Positions 8,621 through 17,968 of a stretch of DNA of 64,000 nucleotides are shown here, one piece after another. Source of the stretch: Demequina aurantiaca (lineage in GTDB: Bacteria; Actinomycetota; Actinomycetes; Actinomycetales; Demequinaceae); assembly GCF_000975135.1 (NCBI RefSeq), contig NZ_BBRF01000001.1, positions 717,591-781,590 on the forward strand. Direction: 5' to 3'. Made by a program: the position numbers and the translations under genes. Under the pieces are notes generated by a model that was given only the letters and a program-made list of their open reading frames with translations, did no database searches and was not told the DNA's origin. How positions within the stretch are numbered: the first letter of the stretch is position 1; the number at the start of each line of letters is the position of its first letter.

Positions 8621-9331
8621 CTATGGCGCCGGGGTATCGCCGATGCGGTCCAGCAGGACCAGGTCGCTCGCTGACACTAGGCGCGCGAGGAGGGCGTATT
8701 CCACCAGCCGCGACTTGCGCAGCGATGCCAGGTTTCCTGGGCCACCCCGCAAGCCGTCCACACCGCCGCGGTCGAGCTTTTCGCACACGGCGTCGAGCTT
8801 GCGATTGAACGTCGTGACCGGCCACCCGAGGCGCTCCGCCGCGACTGCGGACGTCGGCACGGCCGTGAGCCCCTGACCAGGATTCAGCAGCATCGGCTCC
8901 GCGAGCGCGAGCACCAGCAACTTCTGGCTCTCGGTCAGTGCTAGCGGAACTCGCGTCGCGTCCCCCGCCACAGCATCGGACGGATCGGCGGGGCTGAGCA
9001 GGGAGCCGTGGCACGTGATGGCCACCTCATATGTGTTGGGTCCCGCGGTGAACATCACCCGCAGGCGAGGAAACACGATGGGCAATCGCGCGCCCGGCCC
9101 CAGCAGGGCCTGAAATTCTCCCTGGTCGGTCGCGACCGACACGGGGATGCTCTGGCCGATGTTGGCCACCCACCACACGCCCGAATCGGCCGACACCTGC
9201 AGCAGGCGCCTGTGCAGGTAGGGGTTGTCGTCGACGACGAGGTCAGCCGCGCGTCCCAACGTGACGGTCTCACCCGCCTTGAGGTCATACATGACGTCAC
9301 CGAACTCGATTGTGACCTCGGCGCTCGTCAC
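8621..9331 (-). CDS. FHA-like domain protein with C-terminal helical domain
   Basis: 236 residues. The N-terminal ~100 residues resemble an FHA sandwich (LGRAADLVVDDNPYLHRRLL), although the usual serine after the first arginine and the STNGT strand are degenerate. The C-terminal half (LTESQKLLVLALAEPMLL, then VAAERLGWPVTTFNRKLD) looks like a winged-helix/HTH module. Phosphothreonine-linked DNA binding is an inference. The GTG start overlaps the upstream stop by 4 nt. It is the last gene of the kinase/MoxR block. Confidence 0.75.
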   Translation of the reverse strand: MTSAEVTIEFGDVMYDLKAGETVTLGRAADLVVDDNPYLHRRLLQVSADSGVWWVANIGQSIPVSVATDQGEFQALLGPGARLPIVFPRLRVMFTAGPNTYEVAITCHGSLLSPADPSDAVAGDATRVPLALTESQKLLVLALAEPMLLNPGQGLTAVPTSAVAAERLGWPVTTFNRKLDAVCEKLDRGGVDGLRGGPGNLASLRKSRLVEYALLARLVSASDLVLLDRIGDTPAP

Positions 9332-10068
9332 AGCAGCCCTCGCACCAGGAGCACGATGCCAATGACCGCGGCGGAGCCAATGACCAGCACGGCGACGCCG
9401 ATCGCCACCACCTTGGTCACGGATGCCCGATGCGCGGACTCGCGCTTGCGCTGAGCATCCACCGGGGTCAACACCGGATCGCGGTACTCATTGCTCGCCG
9501 GCGTGGGAGGCAATGGCGGGATGGTGTACTCCGAGGAGGGCGTGTCCCGCGGGCGGTACGCCTCGGTGCTAGCGCCAAAGCCACCTGGGCGCACGTGCAT
9601 GCCGAGCGGAGCGGCGCCGGGGGGAAGGTCCGGCATCGTGCGATGAGGGTGGGCCGCGTTGGGATTCGCCAGCTGGGTCTGAACTGACTCAGCGGGCGGC
9701 GGGATGGTCGCGGTGTCGCGCACCGAGAGCCGCGTGCTGTCGTCCTCGAGGGACGCTTCGGGGCCGGAGTGACGGCGAGTCGCCAATTGGGTCGAGTCGT
9801 CGGGCTCAACCACCGGACGGCGAGTGGCCAGTCGCGTGGAGTCGTCCGGCTCGGGCTCGGTGGTCGGGTCAGACGCCGCGGCGGTACGACGCGTGGCCAA
9901 CTGCGCCGAGTCGTCTATTTCCTGCTCGCGCGCCGCGCGCCGACTGCGCCTGGTCGCGAGCTGCGTCGAATCCTCAGACTCCGCGACGGGCGGCTGACGT
10001 CGTGACGCGAGGCGAGTGCTGTCATCCACCTCAGCCTCCCCGGCGAAGTCCTCGGGTTGCACGGTCAC
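9328..10068 (-). CDS. Tail-anchored protein with DDST repeats
   Basis: 246 residues, no enzyme domain. Six copies of a motif close to DDST(R/Q)LATRR occur at about 15-24, 32-41, 52-61, 75-84, 90-99 and 109-117, in an acidic and basic low-complexity region. A proline-rich linker follows, then one C-terminal membrane segment (about 218-245). The topology predicts the repeats face the cytoplasm. The repeated Thr, between a kinase, a PP2C and two FHA genes, makes it a plausible multisite phosphorylation platform. That is inference; the family is unknown to me. GTG start with 4-nt overlap. Confidence 0.75.
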   Translation of the reverse strand: MTVQPEDFAGEAEVDDSTRLASRRQPPVAESEDSTQLATRRSRRAAREQEIDDSAQLATRRTAAASDPTTEPEPDDSTRLATRRPVVEPDDSTQLATRRHSGPEASLEDDSTRLSVRDTATIPPPAESVQTQLANPNAAHPHRTMPDLPPGAAPLGMHVRPGGFGASTEAYRPRDTPSSEYTIPPLPPTPASNEYRDPVLTPVDAQRKRESAHRASVTKVVAIGVAVLVIGSAAVIGIVLLVRGLL

Positions 10069-10898
10069 GGCGAGACCTTGCGACGGCTTGCCTGCGTGGT
10101 GTCATCCTCGAATTCCTGACCGGCGGGCCACCGCTGCCAGGGGCGCGCATCCGCGTCCGCAGCAGTGGTTGCGTGCAAGGTGTCGGCCACCACCACGGTG
10201 ACGTTGTCCTGGGCACCCGACTCGACCGCGGCGTCCACCAGTCGACGAGCGGTGTCCTCGGGGGTTCCTGCGAGGCTGGCAATGCTGGCGATCTGCGGAT
10301 CGCTCAGCGGTTTCATCAGCCCGTCACTCGCGACGATGAGTCGCATTCCAGGCCGCGCGGGAACGAGCCACGCGTCACAACCGGGAATCTCGTCGCCAAT
10401 CGCGCGCGTGATGATGTTGCGCTCGGGGTGGACCAGCGACTGCTCCACCGTAATGCGGCCGGCATCGACGAGCTCCTGTACGCGGGAGTGGTCCACCGTG
10501 ATCTGCGACATGACCCCGCCATCGAGCGAGTAGACGCGCGAGTCACCCACGTTGATCACGAACCACCATGGCTGGCCGTCGTGTGTCACGGCGACGGCGC
10601 CGGTCAGCGTCGCGCCCGACTCGCCGCCAGCGCGCGCCGACACTTCCGCCACTCCGAAGCGGGCCCGATGCACCGCGTCGGTCACCTGCTCGGGCACCAC
10701 GTCGTGAACGTCGACCAGCGAGGCGAAGGCGTCAACGACGGCGGCACTGGCTGCGGCACCGGCGTAGTGCCCACCCATCCCATCGGACACGATGTAGACC
10801 GGCGCCTGTGCGAGGAACGCGTCCTCGTTGGCCTTGCGTTGGCCCGTGTCCGTCGATCCCGCACCCACGTGCCAGACAGGAGCCGCAGTGTCGCTCAT
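10065..10898 (-). CDS. prpC: PP2C-family Ser/Thr phosphatase
   Basis: 277 residues. PP2C motifs are in order: GAGSTDTGQRKANED, VSDGMGGHYAG (metal Asp), VGDSRVY, IVASDGLM and QDNVTVVV. There is no membrane segment, so it is cytosolic. It is expected to reverse phosphorylation by the kinase at 24365-25480. It overlaps both neighbours by 4 nt. This is a separate copy from the PstP-like gene at 57246. Confidence 0.95.
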   Translation of the reverse strand: MSDTAAPVWHVGAGSTDTGQRKANEDAFLAQAPVYIVSDGMGGHYAGAAASAAVVDAFASLVDVHDVVPEQVTDAVHRARFGVAEVSARAGGESGATLTGAVAVTHDGQPWWFVINVGDSRVYSLDGGVMSQITVDHSRVQELVDAGRITVEQSLVHPERNIITRAIGDEIPGCDAWLVPARPGMRLIVASDGLMKPLSDPQIASIASLAGTPEDTARRLVDAAVESGAQDNVTVVVADTLHATTAADADARPWQRWPAGQEFEDDTTQASRRKVSP

Positions 10899-12934
10899 GA
10901 GCGGCCACTTCCCTGATTGACGACCAAGGCCTCGAGGTCACCCAGCAGCAATGTCCCATCGAGAGCGACCTCGCTCCCTGGCGCAACTTCAACCTCACGG
11001 CCGTCCATGCCGCGCACGAACGTGCCGTTGGTCGATCCCAGGTCGCTGACCTTCCACGTGCCGTCCACCAGGCGGAGCTTTGCGTGACGCTTCGACATGG
11101 TGCGCGTCGCGTCGTTGACGCCCACGTGGGAGGAATCGTGAGTGCCGGGAGCGGCGCGGCCGATGCTCACCTCTCCCTCGGGGAGCGGGTAACTGTCGCC
11201 GCCCTCGACCTGGAGAACCCACACGTCGCGCCGGCGCTGAGCGATCACAGTGTGGTCGTCGGCATCCTGCTCGTCCAGGTCGGATTCCGACTCCTCGGAG
11301 GAGGCAGCGGCGGTCACTGCGGCGGCGGCTGCGGCAGCACCAGGTGCGGCCCACACTCCGCTTGGCACGGGTCGCGCCGGGGGTGGGGTTGCCACTAGTG
11401 GGGCGGCGGACTGCGCCTCGTTCGTAGGCGGAGCGGCCTCCGGCTCGGGTGCTTGTTCTGGTGTCTGCGCTGGCTCTTCCGCTACCCCCGACTCGACCTC
11501 AGGAGCCCCGGCCGGTTCCGAGTCACCATTCGGTGCAGTGGAGGGTTCGGGTGCCGGCGCCGGTTCGGGTACAGGGTGAGGTGCTGCCGCCACGGGGGCA
11601 GGCGTCGCGTAAGGGCTCACGGGTGCGGGTGGAGGGGTCACGGGCGCTGTGGGAGCCTGCTCGGATCCGGCATCGGCGGCGCTATCGCCTGCCCACCCGG
11701 GAGGAAGCATCGAGAGATTCGCAGGTGGAGTTTGAGGGGCGGGCGGCTCGGCCACGGGGCTCGGGGCGTCGATGCTCTCGATGACCGTCTCGTCATCCTC
11801 AAGTTCGGGGACCACGAAGGCTTCTTCGGTGACTACCAGTTCAGGCTCAAAGTTCATCGAGTCCGCGATGCCGCTGTCCTGCTGCGGGGCCGCCGAGGTG
11901 ATGTACGGAGAGACGGGCCGAGCCGGGTCGGCAGGCGGCTGCTGATCAAAGGTGGGCTTGTCGAGCGTTCCCGCGTCGGAAGGAGCGGGAGCCGATGCAT
12001 ACGAGGAGGTGGGGGCCGGGTGCTCGAGACCCGCGGGGACGGGCGGCATCACCAAGTCGGAGTCGTCGTCGGGCACTTCGACGCGCGTCACTCCCGTGGG
12101 AGAGTCCGGCGTCGATGACTCGACTACGGGGGCTCCCGTCGGCGGCGCATCGGCGACAAATTGGGAGGCACGCAAGGTGGGCACCGCGTTGTCCGACAAT
12201 TCATCTTCGGCAGGTGCCTCGTCGCCTGCTGCCTCCGCGACGGACGGGAACGGGCTCGCTAGCACGGCGGCCTCCGCAGGAGCCTCGTCCCCAAGGGGCT
12301 TGGTGGCAAAAGGAGTCGTGTCGAATGGGTTGGTGTCGAGCCCCTGCACGGCTGGGCTGGCGGTCGGAGCGCCCGACCCAAACACGCTCGGGGCGCCACT
12401 GGGCGCCGGGGCATCGATGAACGCACGCTGCGCAGCGGCCGCTGAGGCCGCCTTGCCGATTGCATCGGACGGAATGGGTGTACCAATCTTGGACCAGCCC
12501 ACGATGGCAGCCCACAGGTTGGGACTCAGCGCAGCCAGGATCGTCCAGCCACTTGCGATGTTGAGACGCATCCCGATGGTTCCCGCGCCGATGATCCAGA
12601 AGATCCACCCCACGAATGCGCCGAGGGCGAAGAGCGCGGCGCCTGCGAGGGTGAGCCAGGCCACCATGGTGGTGATGTTGTCGCCCTGCGTTCCGCGCAT
12701 TGCGAGGGCACCCAGCAGGATCAGGATCCCAAGCGTGGACATTGACCGCGCAATGCCCACGACCACTCGTGACACACGTCCCGCCTCGGCGGCCGCGATC
12801 CAACGCAGCACCGGAATCCATGCCCGGCCGGACTCCATTCCGAGCTTGGAGAGCACCGCACCCAGCGCGAGTCCCATCCAGATGATCGACACCACCGTGG
12901 CGACCAGGACGTAAATGAATGGGATCCAACTCAT
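10895..12934 (-). CDS. Membrane protein with C-terminal FHA domain
   Basis: 679 residues. The N-terminal ~170 residues contain about four hydrophobic segments beginning IYVLVATVVSIIW. A very long Pro/Ala/Glu/Thr-rich linker (about 175-570) follows, then a good FHA domain at 582-672: VSIGRAAPGT, MSKRHAKLRL, LGSTNGTFV. The Gly-Arg, Ser-x-x-His and Asn residues that bind phosphothreonine are all there. It is likely a membrane-tethered reader of phosphorylated proteins, joined by ATGA overlaps to the PP2C and transglutaminase-like genes. Confidence 0.88.
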   Translation of the reverse strand: MSWIPFIYVLVATVVSIIWMGLALGAVLSKLGMESGRAWIPVLRWIAAAEAGRVSRVVVGIARSMSTLGILILLGALAMRGTQGDNITTMVAWLTLAGAALFALGAFVGWIFWIIGAGTIGMRLNIASGWTILAALSPNLWAAIVGWSKIGTPIPSDAIGKAASAAAAQRAFIDAPAPSGAPSVFGSGAPTASPAVQGLDTNPFDTTPFATKPLGDEAPAEAAVLASPFPSVAEAAGDEAPAEDELSDNAVPTLRASQFVADAPPTGAPVVESSTPDSPTGVTRVEVPDDDSDLVMPPVPAGLEHPAPTSSYASAPAPSDAGTLDKPTFDQQPPADPARPVSPYITSAAPQQDSGIADSMNFEPELVVTEEAFVVPELEDDETVIESIDAPSPVAEPPAPQTPPANLSMLPPGWAGDSAADAGSEQAPTAPVTPPPAPVSPYATPAPVAAAPHPVPEPAPAPEPSTAPNGDSEPAGAPEVESGVAEEPAQTPEQAPEPEAAPPTNEAQSAAPLVATPPPARPVPSGVWAAPGAAAAAAAVTAAASSEESESDLDEQDADDHTVIAQRRRDVWVLQVEGGDSYPLPEGEVSIGRAAPGTHDSSHVGVNDATRTMSKRHAKLRLVDGTWKVSDLGSTNGTFVRGMDGREVEVAPGSEVALDGTLLLGDLEALVVNQGSGRS

Positions 12935-15585
12935 GACTTCTTCTTTCGCTTGTGCGTGTGTCGCGACTGTGCGGAGGTGCGCCGGCGATGACTCGCCGTG
13001 ACCAAACTATGCTCTGAACGCATCCCAGCGCCGGACTTCCACCGCTGCGGCGCCTTACTGTCAGCGGATTTTGCTTGCGGGGCACCGTTGCTCTGCACTG
13101 CGCTCCACATCGAACGCAACGACAGGCGCATCTTCACGCGACCCCACCATGACTTTCGAGCCAGCAGCTCGGACCTGTCGGCCGCGACCAGCGTCCAATA
13201 CTCGTCTGCCGTCGCATCATCCACCGCCACATTGCCAAACGTCACGCGATCCGTCAATGATGCGAGCGCCACGGCATTCTGCGTGCCGTACTCACGCGCC
13301 ACCTCGGTACGGGTCGCGCGCGGGAGCGGGGGCAGCCCGGAATCCACCGCGTCGTCGAGGTACTCGTCCCAGCCCTGGTAGACCACGTCGCGCGCCTCAC
13401 CCCTGCGCCGGCGGTTGCGGCGCGCCAGCTTCCAGATGAGGATCGCCAGGAAGGGGCCGAGAAGAATGAGCAGACCAAGCAGGGTGATGCCCGCAATGCG
13501 TAGCGCAGGACCCACCCACTGCCACCCGGTCGTGAGCTCTTGAGCCTCGGGCTTGTCGTCGTCGGACTGACCCCGCTGTGTCACGGGCGGCACGATGGGC
13601 TCAGCACGCTGGGGGTCGAGGGCCGAGGCGTACTGCGGGTCGCGTTGGTTGGCGACGTCGGGAGACACCGGGGTGGCGTGCTGCGGAGTGACGTCGATAG
13701 GCACCCACGCACCCTTGTCCGACTGCACTTCGGTCCACACGCTCATGTTCTCGCCGCGACAGACCCCGGCCTCACACGGAGGCGCCGCAAAACCCTGTGC
13801 ATCGGTGTTGGTCAGGCGCGCGCCAATCACCACTCTGGACGGGAAGCCCATGTCCGACGCGAGCATCGCGACCGCCGTGGCGAACTGCTCGTCGTCGCCC
13901 ACTCCCGACACGAGCAGGTCCTCGTCGGCGTTACCCACCTCTCCTTCGCGCTCGTTGAGCTGCTGGAAGAGGCGGTCAATCCGGTCGAACGAGTGCCCGG
14001 ATGCCGACGATGCGAAGGAGTATTCGCCCAGCGCACGCTGCCACGCGGGAGTCTCCCCGTCGGTCGACGACTCGATCGAGTGCGACAAGTAGCCGCGCAC
14101 GCGTAGGCGACGAACCAACTCGGCCAGGCCCGCAGCATCGGCGGATGTGTCCTGGCGTGTGACCCACTCGTGAAGGGAGTCAGGAATGAGCTCTGGGCTG
14201 ATGGTCGGAACCCCGGGCGGGGTGCCGATCTCGGTAAGTGAGGGCATTTCGGACGGGCGCTCACCGTTGACTCGGTACGCGTCACCGGACAGCAAGCCAT
14301 CGTCGACGACCATGACACCGGCGTCGGCATCGGCGAGGTAATAGAACCCGTCAACGAGCGTCGCCTTGCGCGCGCCCTGGAAGTCCAGGGATCCCAGTTC
14401 GCCAACAATGGGCACCCAGATGCCCGACTGTGCACCGATGGAGACTGTGGCAGTGACGTCCTCGGTGTCGCCCTCAACCTCGACGTGGCTCGGAACTCGC
14501 TGGAAGCGCGCGACGGCACTGCCCTCCGGGTCCGCGGCGCTGAACTCTTCGCCGTCAAAATACGGCAGCGTCGCGAGGCGCACCCTCTCAGGGTCGCCGT
14601 CCTCCACGTTGACGGTGAACAGCGTCGCCGCGAACGCATCGTCCGCGAAGTACTCGCGATACGAGCTGAGCGGGCTGACCTTGCTCTCGACGACGAGGCG
14701 CGGGTCGAGCGACGAGCGCACCACCTCACGCGGCGTGCTCTCCGCGATGGGGGCAGTCACCAGCACGGCAGCGACGACGCCCACCACAACCATTGCCAGG
14801 GCAGCCGATGCTGCCGCCAGGCGGCTGGCATGGGAGGACTTGGCGAGTTGCACGCCACCGGCCCCAAACGCGCTGGCGATGGCCTGACGGCGGGTGTACC
14901 AGGCGCGCCAGCCGAACCACGACAGCAGGACGGCGAAGGCGGCGATTCCTACCAGGAACTCGCGCGAGGCGTACACGCCAAAGGGGGCCCAGGCCAAGGC
15001 GTCGGCACGGACGGCGGGACCAATGGCGATCGCGATAATGACCAGCGCCGCAGCGGTCAGGGCGGCAAGCGGCCACAGGCGCCGGGCCCGGATCGCGAGC
15101 CAGGTGGAGGTCGTTGTTCCGACCAGGAACAGCGCGAGCACCGGCACCAGCGTGGTGCCGTAGTCGCCCAGCGGCAGGGGCAGCGTGACGATGTCCTTCC
15201 ACCCGGTCACCGGACCGCGCAACAAGTCGAGGGCCGCGTCAGCGATCTCAGACACGCTCGTCAGTGCGCCGGGCACCGCCAAGGTGAGCCCGACCACGAT
15301 GTAGACGAGTGCGGTGAGCAGGGCGACGCGTGACGCGCCCCAGCGCAATCGGTCGCACAGCACAGCCACGGCCGCGCCACCGAGGATCGCGGCTCCGGCC
15401 ACCAGCACGTAGCGCATCGAGTCGTACACCGGGAGCAGCGCCCAGGCAGCGACGGCCGAGCCCGCCATCATGAAGAGAGCATTGAACAGCACGAAAGGTG
15501 TCGAGTGGCGCACCTCGGCGCGGGCCATGCGCGGGCCGAGTGTGGTGGGTCCGGATGCTCCCGGCAGGGGCTTCTTGGGGCTCAT
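12931..15585 (-). CDS. tgm: Transglutaminase-like membrane protein, catalytic residues missing
   Basis: 884 residues from the ATG at 15585, which overlaps the DUF58 stop as ATGA; the longer frame upstream is rejected for that reason. The N-terminal ~300 residues have about seven to eight membrane segments, followed by an extracytoplasmic region, a transglutaminase-like core at about 555-640, a further membrane helix and a basic C-terminus. In the core, the Cys position of the papain-like motif is D565 (GDDEQFATA) and the His position of HAWVEV is S615 (SVWTEV); the Asp remains (D631, PIDVTP). It should therefore lack transglutaminase or protease activity. It is the counterpart of tgm in the PFNA cluster. 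Confidence 0.9.
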   Translation of the reverse strand: MSPKKPLPGASGPTTLGPRMARAEVRHSTPFVLFNALFMMAGSAVAAWALLPVYDSMRYVLVAGAAILGGAAVAVLCDRLRWGASRVALLTALVYIVVGLTLAVPGALTSVSEIADAALDLLRGPVTGWKDIVTLPLPLGDYGTTLVPVLALFLVGTTTSTWLAIRARRLWPLAALTAAALVIIAIAIGPAVRADALAWAPFGVYASREFLVGIAAFAVLLSWFGWRAWYTRRQAIASAFGAGGVQLAKSSHASRLAAASAALAMVVVGVVAAVLVTAPIAESTPREVVRSSLDPRLVVESKVSPLSSYREYFADDAFAATLFTVNVEDGDPERVRLATLPYFDGEEFSAADPEGSAVARFQRVPSHVEVEGDTEDVTATVSIGAQSGIWVPIVGELGSLDFQGARKATLVDGFYYLADADAGVMVVDDGLLSGDAYRVNGERPSEMPSLTEIGTPPGVPTISPELIPDSLHEWVTRQDTSADAAGLAELVRRLRVRGYLSHSIESSTDGETPAWQRALGEYSFASSASGHSFDRIDRLFQQLNEREGEVGNADEDLLVSGVGDDEQFATAVAMLASDMGFPSRVVIGARLTNTDAQGFAAPPCEAGVCRGENMSVWTEVQSDKGAWVPIDVTPQHATPVSPDVANQRDPQYASALDPQRAEPIVPPVTQRGQSDDDKPEAQELTTGWQWVGPALRIAGITLLGLLILLGPFLAILIWKLARRNRRRRGEARDVVYQGWDEYLDDAVDSGLPPLPRATRTEVAREYGTQNAVALASLTDRVTFGNVAVDDATADEYWTLVAADRSELLARKSWWGRVKMRLSLRSMWSAVQSNGAPQAKSADSKAPQRWKSGAGMRSEHSLVTASHRRRTSAQSRHTHKRKKKS

Positions 15586-16973
15586 ACTGCTGCCCCCTTG
15601 GCCAGCAGCTGCCGCAGGTCGTCGAGCACTCCCAAGCTCAGCAGTCGCATACGCCCCACCGCGTGCACGGACGGCTCGGACTCGGGATCGCACACGACGG
15701 CCGCCACGGCGACGTCACCCGGGAAGGCGAGGGTGGCCGACTGGAGTTGCGAGAGCGTGGCGGTAGAGCCCGTCACGAGGAACGCGAGCGAGGTGTCAGA
15801 GGTGGACTCTGCGAGCATGCGCGTCACGGACTGCACACCAATCACCGAGGAGCTTGCCTCGACGCCAGACAGGTCGTCGAGGAACGAACGCGGGGTGGTC
15901 ACGCGCAGATGCTGCAGGGATCGCACGGAGGCACGGGCGAACTCGGGGACCTCGCCGCTGACGACCGCCTGCACGTCGCGACCGTCGCGCAATGCGCGCA
16001 CGCCCAGGGAACCGACGGCGCTAACCGCCATCTCAAACTCGGTCTCGTTGGCGTAGGACTCGGCGTCGAGGTCCAAGACAATCGAGATGGTAGAACGGCG
16101 CGTCTCTTCAAACTGGCGGACCATCAGCGTGCCGGTCTTGGCGGTGGACTTCCAGTGGATCTGGCGCTGCGCGTCACCGCGCGCATATTCGCGAACGGCG
16201 TGGAAGGAGATGTCCTCGTTGGTGATGGTCTTGGTGGCGCGGCCCTCCAGGTCGCGGACAAAGCCCATCGACGTGCTCGGAATCGCAATGGTGACGGGGT
16301 GGATGAACAGCGTGCTGACGTCGGCCCAGTGGAACTCGCGCGTGAGCAGGCGCAGGGGGTCGGAGCGGGACGTGGTGGCAGGGCCCACGTCGATCACGCC
16401 ACGTCGTGCGGCCGGGATGACGATCTTCTCGCGGTGTTCGTGACCCTTGCGCAGCATCGGCACGTGGAAGTCGATCAGCCCAGCGCCCACGGGAATGTCG
16501 ATGCGCCCGGGCAACGCGACGCGCGCCTGCTGATTGCGCACCACAATCTCGCCCTCGGCGGCCTGGCCGGCCACCACAGCATCGTGCCCCAGCCCAAAGT
16601 CGACGTCGTACGACTCCTTGCCCAGCAGGAACGGCACAGCAATGACCAGCAGCGCAACCGCAATGACGCCACCGATCAAGAACTCCGACCACCCCCAGAT
16701 CAAGCCAACGGCAATGCCGACGATCGCCCAAATCCCGGCGAGCCAACCCGCGGGAGTGACGACCGCCTCCAGGACGCCCCACACACGACGGGCGACGGAC
16801 TCGATGCGCCGGCCAAGACGAAGCGTCGCGAGGCCGAGCGACACCCACCGACCGCGAGATTCGCCGGTGACCTGGGTGCGCGTCGTATTGCCCGCGCGGG
16901 TGTGTCCCGTGCGGGTGTAGGACGTGCGCGTCGCGCTCGTCCTCGAGGTTTTCGCAGAAGGCTCGGGGCTCAA
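15582..16973 (-). CDS. DUF58 domain protein
   Basis: 463 residues if translation starts at the TTG (16971-16973), which overlaps the MoxR stop by 4 nt; longer readings run inside moxR. A Thr/Arg-rich N-terminus is followed by two hydrophobic segments (WAIVGIAVGLIWG, then the IAVALLVIAVPFLLG region), then the DUF58 core with YARGDAQRQIHWKSTAKTG, and a vWA-like end (ISIVLDLD). DUF58 proteins pair with MoxR ATPases in putative assembly or chaperone systems; the exact activity is unknown. Confidence 0.9.
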   Translation of the reverse strand: MSPEPSAKTSRTSATRTSYTRTGHTRAGNTTRTQVTGESRGRWVSLGLATLRLGRRIESVARRVWGVLEAVVTPAGWLAGIWAIVGIAVGLIWGWSEFLIGGVIAVALLVIAVPFLLGKESYDVDFGLGHDAVVAGQAAEGEIVVRNQQARVALPGRIDIPVGAGLIDFHVPMLRKGHEHREKIVIPAARRGVIDVGPATTSRSDPLRLLTREFHWADVSTLFIHPVTIAIPSTSMGFVRDLEGRATKTITNEDISFHAVREYARGDAQRQIHWKSTAKTGTLMVRQFEETRRSTISIVLDLDAESYANETEFEMAVSAVGSLGVRALRDGRDVQAVVSGEVPEFARASVRSLQHLRVTTPRSFLDDLSGVEASSSVIGVQSVTRMLAESTSDTSLAFLVTGSTATLSQLQSATLAFPGDVAVAAVVCDPESEPSVHAVGRMRLLSLGVLDDLRQLLAKGAAV

Positions 16974-17935
16974 CCGAGATCCTTCTGTGTGGGCGGCGGG
17001 GTGTCGAGCAGGATCTGACCGATGACCGCAGTGGCCGTCACTCCATCGAACTCGGCCTCGGGGTCCAGAATGAGGCGGTGGGCCAGCACCGAGTCCGCGA
17101 GCGTCTTGACGTCGTCCGGAGTCACATAGGTACGGCCGTGGGCCAGGGCCCACGTGCGCGACGCCTTCGCGAGCGCCATGGCGCCACGCATGCTGACTCC
17201 CAGGCGGACCTGAGTTGCGTTGCGCGTCGCGTCTACGATGCGTGCGATGTAGTCCAGCACCAGCGGGTTCTGGTAGACGTCGCGGGCCAGTCCGGCCATC
17301 GCCACGATGGTCTGCAGCTCCACGAGAGCGGGCACCACCACCTGCGGGCTGCGCGTCGCCTCAAGGATCTTCAGCGTCGCACCGTGGTCGGGGTAACCGA
17401 GCGACGTGCGCATCATGAAGCGGTCCAATTGGGCCTCGGGTAGCGAGTAGGTACCGGCCTGCTCCACAGGGTTCTGCGTGGCGATCACCATGAACGGCGC
17501 ACCCACCTTGCGGGTCACGCCATCCACCGTCACCTGACCCTCTTCCATCACCTCGAGCAGCGCAGACTGCGTCTTGGGGCTGGCGCGGTTGATCTCATCC
17601 GCGAGGACAACATTGGCGAAGATGGGGCCCTGGTGGAACTCAAAAGTGCCCTGCTTCTGATCGAACACGGTGATACCCGTGACGTCACCAGGCAGGAGGT
17701 CAGGCGTGAACTGAATGCGGGTGCCGATGCCCTTGACCGTCTGCGCCATGGCGCGGGCGAGGGACGTCTTTCCCGTACCGGGAACGTCCTCGAGCAGCAG
17801 ATGCCCCTCGGAGATCATCGCAGTGAAGGCGAGCTCAACCACCTGTCGCTTGCCCAGCACGGCGAGTTCAACGTTCTCCGAAAGAGCATTGAACGTGCTG
17901 GTAAACCAGGTGGCCTGTTCGTCGGTAACGGTCAT
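16970..17935 (-). CDS. moxR: MoxR family AAA+ ATPase
   Basis: 321 residues. Walker A is EDVPGTGKTSLA and Walker B is VVLADEINRASPKTQSA, followed by sensor and arginine-finger regions (ATQNPVEQAGTYSLPEAQLDRF). MoxR ATPases remodel partners carrying vWA or DUF58 domains, and the partner gene is next door with a 4-nt overlap. It is the aaa-atp member of the PFNA-like cluster. Confidence 0.96.
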   Translation of the reverse strand: MTVTDEQATWFTSTFNALSENVELAVLGKRQVVELAFTAMISEGHLLLEDVPGTGKTSLARAMAQTVKGIGTRIQFTPDLLPGDVTGITVFDQKQGTFEFHQGPIFANVVLADEINRASPKTQSALLEVMEEGQVTVDGVTRKVGAPFMVIATQNPVEQAGTYSLPEAQLDRFMMRTSLGYPDHGATLKILEATRSPQVVVPALVELQTIVAMAGLARDVYQNPLVLDYIARIVDATRNATQVRLGVSMRGAMALAKASRTWALAHGRTYVTPDDVKTLADSVLAHRLILDPEAEFDGVTATAVIGQILLDTPPPTQKDLG

Positions 17936-17968
17936 TGCGTGAGTCCTCTGGGTCCTTGTGGTGGTGGT

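Noticed and set aside
9328-10068. Frameshifted or broken gene
   Set aside because: The repeats keep frame throughout, and start and stop overlap neighbours normally, so it is an intact low-complexity gene.
15498-17018. 506-residue plus-strand frame across the DUF58 gene
   Set aside because: It is antisense to the well-supported DUF58 gene, with Arg/Gly/His-rich composition and no domain.
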